Part shown: in pieces, positions 30,342 to 38,547 of the stretch
How positions within the stretch are numbered: the stretch's first letter is position 1
Layout: the number at the start of each line of letters is the position of its first letter
Assembly: GCA_049999805.1 (NCBI GenBank)
Contig: JBNGIO010006333.1
Coordinates: forward strand, 1-38,547
DNA: 38,547 nucleotides
Direction of reading: 5' to 3'
Source: Folioceros fuciformis
Lineage: Eukaryota > Anthocerotophyta > Anthocerotopsida > Anthocerotales
The notes under the pieces: model-generated
The model's database searches: none
What the model was told of the DNA's origin: nothing
What the model saw: only the letters and a program-made list of their open reading frames with translations
Position numbers and translations under genes: made by a program

Positions 30342-31993
30342 TTACACTTTGCTGGTGACGCTTGCTTTGTGAAGTGGCCCTAAGACTCCTAAAGCTTTCT
30401 TGAATTGGTGATGCTTGAGTCGTGGTAAGGCCTTGGTAAGAAGACCTGCTGCATTAGAGTCCGTGGGAATATACTCTAGCTTGACTTCTCCAGTCTCTAC
30501 AGCATGCCTGATGAAATGGTGATGAACCTCAATACGTTTCGTACGGGCATGAAAGACTGGGTTCTGTGCAAGAGCCAACGCTGATTGATTATCACAAAAG
30601 ATAACTGTTGGTTGTTTTTGTGGCTGGCCCACGTCGGCAAGTAATCTTCTCAACCATATCGCTTCCTTAGAAGCTTGAGTCAAAGCTGAATACTCAGCCT
30701 CTGTTGACGAGCGAGAGACAGTTGACTGTTTCTTCGAGGACCATGTAACAGCGCCACCTGCTAGCAAAAATACATATGCAGAGACTGACCTTCAAGTATC
30801 TGGGTTCGCAGCCCAGTCAGCATCACAGTAGCCAAGTAAGGTAAGCTCCTCCTTTTCATTTATACGCTGCTGAAAATGAATGCCATGTCCACTTGTTCCC
30901 TTCAAATATCGCAGGATTCTCTTGGTTGCTGACCAATGTGCTTGTCCTCGATCTTACAGAAATTGCGAAACCATGCTAACAGGCAAGGCCACATCCGGAC
31001 GAGTGTGGTTGGAGCAGAAGAGTAAGGAACCAACAGCCTAAGCATAGGGAACAGCATTCATCTCTGCCTTATCTTCATCAGTCTGAGAAGACTGTGTAAT
31101 AGAGAGCTTACATCCAGCCTCAAGGGGAGTAAGAGCTGGCTTTGCTTCTGTCAACTTATATTTATAAAGCATATCATAGATGTATTTCTCCTGGTGCACT
31201 AACAACGTCCCACTGGCAAGATCTCTCAGGAGTTGAGTGCCTAGGCAGTAAGACTACTCACCAATGTCTACCATGTCGAAACGACTTGACAGCAAGCTCT
31301 TCACCCGAGAAATCCCATTCAGGTCGGTGCCCAGTATGATAAATACAATCATCCACATAAAGAGCTAGAATAACAAAGCTGCCCTTGTTGGCTTGTAGAA
31401 AATAGACATTTGTGTCTGCTAAGCTTTGTAGAAAACCTTGGCCTAACAGAAACTCATTGATACATTGATACCAGGCACGCGGACTTTGTTTGAGACCGTA
31501 AATGGTCTTCAGCAACTTACACACCCACTCCTCCTTGCCGGTAAATTCAAACCCCTTTGGTTGCTGCATGAAGATCTCTTCCTCTAGCTTGCCATGTAAA
31601 AAGGCAATTTTTACATCCATCTGGTGGATGTGCAGGCCAAAGAAGGCAGACATAACAAAGAGAACGCGGATAGACTGGGACTTGACAACAGGAGAAAAGG
31701 TCATGGTAGTCTAGGCCGGGTACCTGAGAAAAACCTCGAGCTACTAACCGAGCCTTGTAGCGAGCTATGCTTCCGTCTCCCTTATATTTAAGCTTGAAAA
31801 CCCATTTCGAGGTTATTATTTTCCTCCCCTCAAGCGGCGGGCATAGCTCCCAGGTCTTGTTCTGAATCAAACAGTCGTATTCAGATTGTATAGCAGCTGT
31901 CCAATGCTTGGCGTCAGGTCCAGTAATAGCCTCTTTGTATGTGGCAGGCTCATATCCAGGATTGATCACCAGATGTGCCATATCCACAACCAC
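30342..31993 (-). pseudogene. Copia reverse transcriptase and RNase H, nested element
   Basis: RT starts with MAHLVINPGYEPATYKEAI and keeps WVFKLKYKGDGSIARYKARL, a frameshift just after LDYHD, MDVKIAFLHGKLEEEI, YGLKQSPRAWYQ and the catalytic ALYVDDCI. Further shifts and stops follow (TAG after DIGE, TAG after PYA, TAA in the SQFL segment, TGA where CGA is expected before RSVSAY). RNase H is clean from 30767: STVSRSSTEAEYSALTQASK, FCDNQSALALA, NAAGLLTKALPRLKHHQF, to the stop at 30342. The YVDD box is intact but the polyprotein is not. Confidence 0.92.
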
Positions 31994-32062
31994 CTCGTCA
32001 GCACCTGAGCCATGTGGGTGGGGAACCTTTCTGAAGTCCTCACTTCTGTAGGGAGGTTCCCT

Positions 32063-33589
32063 TCATTCATCAGGAGATCTCCGAATGCGAGTCGAACGAC
32101 GGGGCAAAACAGGCGGAGGAACAGGCATCACATACTCAACCGGGTCGTCAAACCAGTCATCTGGGGCAAGAGGAACTGCTTGGACAAGTTCGTCAGCACC
32201 CAATTGTAAATCAGGAGCTAACTGTTCATCTGGAGCATTTGCTACATCAGGCTGAGCGTTGAAATTTGAATTATTAGTTGTATCAGGGGGCTCAACCGGG
32301 TGATCAAAAGGTAATGGCAAAACGTGATGAGGTAAATTGCCAGGACCAGATTCAGAATCAGAAGGATCAGCATCTGGAAAACTAACTACATCTGTTACAT
32401 CTTCTGCTGTATCAGGATCCTCCCCTGCCCCCTCTAAAGGTGCAAGCTCCACACTCTCATCATCAATAAAATCATCAAACGAATGAGAAGGGACTGAGAG
32501 GACTGCACGCTCGTCAAATGCAACAGTACGTGCATGGATCACCTTCCGAGAGGTAGGTTCAAAGAGCTTATACCCATGTATGCCTGGTGTAAAGCTGATG
32601 AAAATGTGCCTCTTGGACTTAAAAGAAAACTTCTTACGAAGCTGATCAGGTATATGTGCGTATGCAATGCTACCAAACACCCTGAGATGTGACAGATCCG
32701 GCTTACTTCCAGTCCAGGCTTCAAACGGCGTACAACCCTTAAGAGAGGAGACTGCTGACCTATTCTATAAATAGGTGGCTACCTGAACAGCTTCATCCCA
32801 AAAGCGAATTGGCAGCCTCCCTTGGTAAAGTAATGACCTTGCAGCATCTTGTATGGTGCGATGCCTCCGCTCAGCACGCCCATTCATATCAGAATGGTAG
32901 GGAATAGTCAGCTGTCTAGTAATGCCCCTCTTTTGACAAAACTCCTGGAACTCATTTGAAAGGTACTCCCTTCCATTATTAGATCTTATGCACTTGAGTT
33001 TATAGCATGTTTGCCTTTCTGCATAGGCAAGATAGCGTTTGAAACTGTCAAACACTTCGCTCTTCTGTCTCAAAGGCTCTGTAACTGTAAAATGTGACCT
33101 GTCATCCTCAAAAACGATGAAATAGCGAGCTCCTCCCCAGGATTGCACTGACATTGGTCCGCATATATCTATATGGACCAGGTCCAGACTTTGAGTTGCT
33201 TTCCTGGGATTTCCACTGCCAAAGTGTGACTTGAATTGCTTGCCATGAACATAAGCAATGCAGAGTTCCAGGTCAGGTAAGTCACTGTCAGTGAACCTAG
33301 TGACCATCTTCTCCTTCAGCAATCGCCTCATTGCTTTTATATTTGGATGCCCAAGTCTGCAATGCCACTTGAATGCATTGCTAACTGAAAGCTTGGCATC
33401 AGCCATATGTGCTTGTGCAGGATACTTGTCAGGAACGAAGTCTAGGAGATACAAGTCATAAAGAGGCTTGCCACGTGCAAGCACTGCTGAGTCTGAAAGA
33501 CGTGAGATCACACACTCCGCTCCTTCAAACGTTATTCTGTACAGACTTGTCTTGCCAAGTGCCATCGTGCTCACCAAGTTTTTAGCAAG
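32063..33589 (-). pseudogene. Copia integrase, nested element, catalytic Asp altered
   Basis: It runs from the in-frame TAG separating it from protease through the pre-integrase HCRLGHPNIKAM. The zinc-site CxxC is changed to CIAY. Then come VHIDICGP (first catalytic Asp), IRSNNGREYLS (the second Asp of RSDNG is Asn) and NGRAERRHRTI (catalytic Glu kept). A TAG after VATYL interrupts before NRSAVSSLKGCTPFEAW and RVFGSIAYAHIP. A long acidic linker (about 32150-32500) leads to RRSTRIRRSPDE and a stop. Integration activity would be lost. Confidence 0.92.
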
Positions 33590-34790
33590 CTAAGGTACAT
33601 GCAAAGCCATCTCCAAGTGTAAAGTTCCTCCTCCTGATAGGTACACCTCTACTGAACCATAACCCTTAATTGGGATTTCAGAGTTGTCTCCTAAAGACAC
33701 TGTGGACTTGTGACATTGTGGTGTTAGATTATATGTCACAAAATGCTTCCTTTGAGCACACATATGATTGGATGCTCCATTGTCCAGAAACCATTGATGA
33801 GCAGCTGAACAAGAAACAGAACTCAGGCAAGCAACTAGCAACCCCGGTGTGGAGGTTCTGGCTGTATTCCCTTCAGCATGTTTTCCTTTTGCTACTTCAT
33901 CTGCCTTTCTTTTTCTGCAGTCCTTGACCCAGTTAATCACAGTAATTGCATCTTCCAGGTTTCTTCCCACCTTGAGAACCGGAAGCAACTTTCCCAGAAT
34001 TGGATGGCTGCTGATGAAAGGACTGGCCACCTCGACCACGTCCATCTCTTCCGTGTCCTCGACCCCTACCACGTCCTCTCCCTCTGCCGGAGAAGAGTGC
34101 AGTGTCACTTTGCTTGTGAGAATTTCCAGAACTGGATCCACCTCTCATGTGCTTTCTATTTGCTTCAGCTTGTAGAAGAGCACCAACTAACTTCTGGACA
34201 GTGAGATTGGTTACTCCAGGTGTGGTTGCCGTTGCTGGCGTTACAGTTGCCGTGGCCTGAATGCTGGAGCTCCACTGTTCGTAACTGGGAGGAAGACTCA
34301 TCAAGAACAACACAGCTGCTCTTCCTTCTGAGAAGATTACTCCACAAGAAGCAAGCCTAGCACGGGCTGCTCGCCATCTAGCCACATGGCTCTCGACAGA
34401 ATCAGTTTCCTTCATCCTCAAGTTGTTGAAATGTCGAGTAGCAGCAACCTCATTAATTACGTCCTTTGCCTCATATGTGTCAAAAAGCAAGGACCAAACT
34501 TCATGCGCATGCTTGGTTGATCTGATATGTGGAATCATTTCTTGTGATACGGATCCCACAAGAATTGTTCGAGCCTTTCGATCCTTATGATCCCACTCCA
34601 GTTGTTCTTTCATGGTCCACAGCTTCTTATTAACACCACCTGGTGTAAGAGAGCCAGAGTCCTCTCCAGCAATTCGCTGAGGTATAGTTCCATATGTGAC
34701 ATCCATTAAAAGTTTCTCCTCTAGAATACACTTCACCCTAAATGACCAGGCATCATAATTGGTCAAGGTGAGTCGATCCTTGTCTTGCAG
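33590..34790 (-). pseudogene. Copia gag and protease, nested element
   Basis: Gag reads DRLQDKDRLTLTNYDAWSF at its start, then VWSLLFDTYEAKD, HFNNLRMKETDSVESHVARW and an RGRGRGRGHGRDGRGRGG basic tail. The zinc knuckle begins CNYC but loses several residues and its His through a frameshift near 33935, resuming INWVKDCRKRK. Protease has WFLDNGASNHMC, with DSGA changed to DNGA. The start of gag overlaps the junction with the foreign RT; no ATG-led leader, primer site or LTR precedes it. Confidence 0.9.
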
Positions 34791-34794
34791 TCTA

Positions 34795-35644
34795 TCAAAT
34801 CATCCACATAGACAGCCATATAGCAAACCACTTCATTCTTTTTGTAGACATACAAGTTACCATCAGCCTTACATTTTATAAAGCTTAAAGTTTGAAGCTC
34901 TTCATCCAGTGCTTCGTTCCACTTTAGAGTTGACTGTTTAAGGCCATATAAAGTCTTCTTCAGACGTAAAATATGATCCTCCTTTCCTTTAACCTCATAC
35001 CCTGGGGGCTGCTGCATGTAGATTTCTGTGTCGAGCTTCCCATGAAGGAAAGTAGTCTTCACATCAAACATCTGCAGCTCATAGTCTTTGTATGCGGCCA
35101 CTGCGCAGAGCGTTCGAAAGGTCGCCATCTTTACAACAGGTGCATAAGTCTCAAAGTAGTCAAGGCCAGGTACTTGGGAGAACCCTTGAGCAACAAGCCG
35201 AGCTTTACACGTATCAAAAGTACCATTTGCTTTCACTTTAAGCTTGAATGCTCCTTTGCAAGATACCATTTTTCGACTAGGAGGTAGTTCAGCAAGTTCC
35301 CATGTGCCATTTTTAATCAGTGAATCATACTCTGACTGTATGGCTCTTTTCCATTTTGCTGAATCAGGTCTGCGAAGGGCTTCTTCTTAGGACTTTGGTT
35401 CCATGGGAAGAGAAGAAGCTGTATGAGCTTGTGTCCGAAAGTCATGTGACTAATAATAATCAGGAGCATGATGCACCCTGGTAGGGTAACGACGCTCAAG
35501 GGGTGGCTCAAGCACTTCTTCAATTTTGGGAGGAATTGTAGCTGCATCACCAGGATCCAAGGTCAAATTGTCAGTAGTATGCTCATGATGGTGCTCTTGT
35601 ATAACCTCAGCAGGTAAATTTTCAGCTGATACATTCTCCTCCAC
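34795..35644 (-). pseudogene. Copia RT fragment and IN-RT linker of the split element
   Basis: The linker ends ERRYPTRVHHAPDYY (about 35450). RT then shows KRAIQSEYDSLIKNGTWEL, ARLVAQGFSQVPGLDY, MFDVKTTFLHGKLDTEIYMQ, YGLKQSTLKWNEALDE and AVYVDDL, where it stops abruptly at about 34795 against the gag of the nested element. The C-terminal RT part is missing; RNase H of the same element resumes at 29174. Protein sequence differs clearly from the nested element's RT, so these are two families. Confidence 0.88.
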
Positions 35645-36574
35645 AGGTTCAGCTGCAATTGTAGGTTCAACATCATCTTCCCCACCTATAGGAGTAGCAT
35701 CCTTATGGGGAGAATCCTCAAAGTATGAAACAGCTGGAAGTGCTGAGTCATCATCAAAAGCATCTAGAGTGACCCCACCTGACTAAGAAACTCCCACTAC
35801 CCAAGGAACCTTTTCATCAAAGGTAACCCTCCTAGAATAAATCACCTTGACCTTGGGCACATAATAAAGTTTGTAGGCTTTAATCCCTTTAGTATAGCCT
35901 AGCATCATCAACTTCTGTGCTTTGTCTAAGAGCTTCTTACGTTTCTCCTTAGGAATAAAGGAATAAGCTACACAGCCAAAGGTACAAAGGTGAAGAATAG
36001 AGAGCTTACGTCCACAAAACGTCTCATGAGGAGTCATCCCTTCAACTGCATTAGTAGGCAATTTATTATGTAGGTAAACTCCTGTAGACAGTGCTTTTGC
36101 CCAATAAGGTAAAGGGAGGGGAGCATGATGAAGTAAGGAGGATGTCATTTCCTGCAAGAAGCATTCCCTCTTAGCCTAAAGAATATAAGCAGTAACAAAA
36201 CATGTCTTGTCATCTATGAAGGTGAGAAAATATCTCCCACCACCTAACGAAGGCTGTGATTAAGGTTTACACAAATCAATGTGAACAAGCTCTAAGACAT
36301 CAGAAGCTCAATGTGGATTCTAATTTTTAAAAGTATCTTGGTGCCGCTTAGAAAGGACACATGATTCACATAGAGGTAAAGGGACCAAAGGTCCAGTAGG
36401 CCCATCAGCATAAAGGTTGTTTATAGCTAACTTTTATAATTTTGTACTATGTGGATGGCCAAGCCTAGCATGCCACAGCTGACTCTTAGCAATTTGCTGT
36501 GCAGAGGCTAAAGAAGTGTCTTGTGTAAGGTGAGAAACTGCATATGTGACTTCAGAAAGGTACTTCCTATTGCC
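35645..36574 (-). pseudogene. Copia pre-integrase and integrase of the split element, internal deletion
   Basis: It starts at about 36574 with YLSEVTYAVSHLTQ, then SQLWHARLGHPHSTKL, a TAA, CESCVLSKRHQDTF and LVHIDLC (first catalytic Asp). After GGGRYFLTFIDDKT and TAYIL it jumps to LQEMTSSLLHHAPLPLPYWAK. About 70 residues are missing, including the segment with the second Asp and the Glu of the DDE site. The C-terminal part (HETFCGRKLSILHLCTFGCVAY, KLMMLGYTKGIKAYKLYY) is well preserved. The left copia edge coincides with GGCAA, also present at the break of the 5' half. Confidence 0.87.
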
Positions 36575-37423
36575 TCTCAATGTCTTTCGTCCAAGTATCC
36601 GAAAAACACCTTTAGTTGGCCGAAAGCCTTCTCGACAACTATGCGGGTAGATAACAACATGTAGTTGAACCTATGCACTTTTTCCTGTAAGCCATAGCTT
36701 GGTATTGCCGATATCAGCCATAGCAATGTAATGTATCCAGAGTCCCCTATGATGTATTCTCCCACATTCGTTTCCACTAGCCGGATAGTTGGCCCATTGA
36801 AACCTTGCTAAGAATTCAATAGACCATAGAACACATTGTTGGCTAAAATTCTTTGATCAATTAGGCTTCCTAACCAACCTGTAGAGATGTTCAATTTCTT
36901 TTTGGTTGGCCCCACTATGGCCTGCATTGCCATGGTACATGCTCTGTACTTGCCAAAGCATGTAAGACGGTCTTCTCCTCCTCCAAGCTCCACATAAAAA
37001 TGTATCACGTCTATAGCTCCACAACAATTGGAGAGTCCTTTCTTAGCGTTAAACCCCTATTTCACTCTTAACAGCTCCATCTTCATGCACTCCATCTCTA
37101 CAAATAATTGCAATCACGAACCTTCTCACAATCCTGTGCACCGTCGAAGTGCCTACTGCAAAGCTCTTACCTAATGATAGCAATGTATCCCTAGTTGCTA
37201 GGCATCTTACTATAATTCCCACTTGTAACTCAATAAACATTACTCTACCTGGGATACCCACAAAGCTAGGGATAGCAGTCCAAGCTAAATCCTCATGTAC
37301 AAAGTCACAAAGATATTGGAAAGCAAGCGAAGAGAATATGAAAAACCTATGAAAATGTGCAAGGTAAGACAACCCAACTTCACACTCGAAGAGTTGCCAC
37401 ATTTGCTTGCATCTCGGCTTCAT
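36575..37423 (-). pseudogene. PIF/Harbinger transposase (DDE nuclease) pseudogene
   Basis: Three adjoining frames read as one protein. 37423-37049 holds IPSFVGIPGRVMFIELQVGI and RDTLLSLGKSFAVGTSTVHR, the helix-turn-helix region. After a frameshift come NCCGAIDVIHF (first Asp) and STGWLGSLIDQRIL (37040-36808); then IIGDSGYITLLWL (second Asp) and STRIVVEKAFGQLK (Glu) at 36777-36577. All three catalytic residues seem present, but frames are broken and no MADF/Myb-like partner ORF or terminal inverted repeats were found. Its C-terminus is cut where the copia sequence begins. Confidence 0.88.
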
Positions 37424-38288
37424 GTACCATAGCCTGCGCTTCCATGAAGGAATCCCCTTGACAATTCAGCTACATGGTCATTGTGGAGTGATTTCCTGCA
37501 CCCAAGAACCACCCAAGGGCCACACATCCCCTTCTTGTCGTTGCAGTCTTGTGGTTCGCTCCCAAGGAAGTGAACTAGTGCCAAGGAACGCTACCTATCA
37601 CACTTCTACCTATCAGCCGGTCTATAGGCCAGACCATACACTCACAACAAAAAGACTAGAAGCCTAGCCTATCCCCCAAGTCAGCTCACACATCTCACAC
37701 TCCTGTTCTTCAGTCCTTCAGCCCTTCATGATTCCCGCTTCAGTCCTTTCTCCTTCACCTCAGCTCTTCAAGATTCTCACTTCAGTCCCTTCCTCTTCAC
37801 TTCAGTCCCCCACCCTTCACTTCAACACACACTCCTGCACTTTAGCAACTCACTCTTCACTTCTATGCATTTCACCCCAACTCTTCCTCTCTTTTCTTCA
37901 GCTACCCCTTGGAAATTGGGACACAATGGCTTCACTCCCTGCAGCCTTCAAGCATAGTGTGGATACTAGGACTGGATAGCCCTCTAGCTCACGGTCCTGT
38001 TTCTTCACTTCAGCCAACCTGCGAATCATGCAGCCCTTGCGGATCCGGCCACACGGATCTTGACAGTCTTGGGATCTCCACGTTCCCCTAGTGGCAAGGG
38101 AAATCAGGACCTTGGTTCGATCTCAACCGGCTCAGCGCCCTAAGCTAGGAGTTCTGCACATAAGGTCCGGGGACATCACACCGTAGACCGCCCCTCTCTT
38201 AATGGAAGGTCTCCCCTCTTATACTGCCTAGCCCTCATCTTTGTCTACTAGGGTTAACCTGAGTCAACTACCTAACCATCTCTCTCTC
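37424..38288. other. Pyrimidine-rich non-coding stretch
   Basis: From about 37700 to 37900 the plus strand is dominated by CTTCA/TCAGTCC/CTTCAC words without a fixed period. No supported gene; frames over it are low-complexity Ser/Pro/Leu translations. Confidence 0.6.
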
Positions 38289-38547
38289 TGACCTAAACCA
38301 TCCTACATCCAGTTCTGACCTAAACCTAACCTAGGTCTGACCTAAACCTAACCTACCTAACCCTAACCCTAAACCTAACCTAACCCTAAACCCTAAACCC
38401 TAAATTCTGACCTAGACCTAACCCTAATCTAGGCCTGCCTAGACCGAACCTAGGTCTGACCTAAACCTAACCTACGTCTGATCTAAACCTAACCTAGGTC
38501 TGACCTAGACCTAACCCTAATGTAGGCCTGCCTAGACCTAACCTAGG
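38289..38547. repeat. Degenerate telomere-like satellite (CCTAAAC, CCCTAAA, CCTAGGTCTGA units)
   Basis: Many copies of ACCTAAACCTAACCTA and CCTAGGTCTGACCTA, a core at about 38348-38406 with CCTAACCCTAA and successive CCCTAAA units, then diverged CCTAGACCTAACCCTAA repeats to the window edge. The plant telomere unit is CCCTAAA/TTTAGGG; here it is mixed with CTGACCTA spacers, so it is more likely interstitial or subtelomere-type DNA than a true telomere. The array continues past the window. Confidence 0.85.

Larger units (their letters stand above)
29175..34794 (-). mobile_element. Nested Ty1/copia retrotransposon lacking its 5' LTR
   Basis: In element direction: gag from about 34790, protease, integrase, RT, RNase H ending at 30342, a 0.97 kb 3' extension, a polypurine tract and a 187-bp 3' LTR. 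Its 5' LTR and primer site are absent: gag is fused directly to the RT of another copia element right after YVDDL. Multiple stops (TAG, TAA, TGA), frameshifts and altered catalytic residues make it non-autonomous. It sits between the RT and RNase H of the older element. Confidence 0.88.

Noticed and set aside
38114-38120. GGTTCGA, resembling a T-loop or B box
   Set aside because: The surrounding sequence does not fold into a tRNA and no A box is at the right spacing.

Overview
The window is nuclear DNA of a land plant. It has short GT-AG introns, an S-domain (G-type lectin) receptor kinase, a STIG1-type cysteine-rich peptide, plant-type GT92 glycosyltransferases, a chloroplast PPR protein matching HCF152, plant Ty1/copia elements primed by initiator Met-tRNA, a PIF/Harbinger remnant, and CCCTAAA-type repeats at the right end. 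Compact genes with introns of about 100-160 bp are compatible with a seed-free plant, but I cannot name the species. A run of exactly 100 N marks a scaffolded assembly.

Left half (1 to about 18.06 kb) is gene-rich and GC-rich. It holds a G-type lectin receptor-like kinase (1442-4339, +, interrupted by the N gap), a STIG1-like secreted peptide (5966-6593, +) and three GT92 paralogues (8198-10176 +, 11222-13183 -, 15135-17123 -). The paralogues share the same five-exon structure and intron phases 2-0-0-2. They look like a local duplication cluster of Golgi type II glycosyltransferases related to the galactan synthase (GALS) family. The spacers carry pentanucleotide repeats and a C-rich GTGCCC/CTGCCC minisatellite.

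Right half (about 18.06 to 38.5 kb) is AT-richer and mostly transposon debris around one intact-looking host gene, the intronless PPR gene HCF152 (23053-25737, -). A copia 5' half (LTR, primer site, leader ORF, gag, protease; +) lies left of HCF152. The complementary 3' half (pre-integrase, integrase, RT, RNase H, LTR; -) lies right of it. Both outer ends abut the same ~80-98 bp tandem repeat and both LTRs are 206 bp. Reversing the 22.29-36.57 kb segment rejoins the two halves in frame, so I infer one copia element split by a ~14.3 kb inversion that also carried HCF152. A second, decayed copia element (29175-34794, -) is nested in the RT/RNase H region of the first; it lacks its 5' LTR and has ~1 kb of antisense-reading sequence between RNase H and its 3' LTR. 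A PIF/Harbinger transposase pseudogene (36575-37423, -) abuts the break, and the window ends in pyrimidine-rich DNA and degenerate telomere-like repeats.

The genes do not form an operon or an obvious pathway. The GT92 cluster (cell-wall polysaccharide), the lectin kinase (cell-surface sensing) and STIG1 (apoplastic peptide) all act at the wall or secretory system; HCF152 acts in chloroplast RNA maturation. I found no CRISPR, rRNA or convincing tRNA gene.
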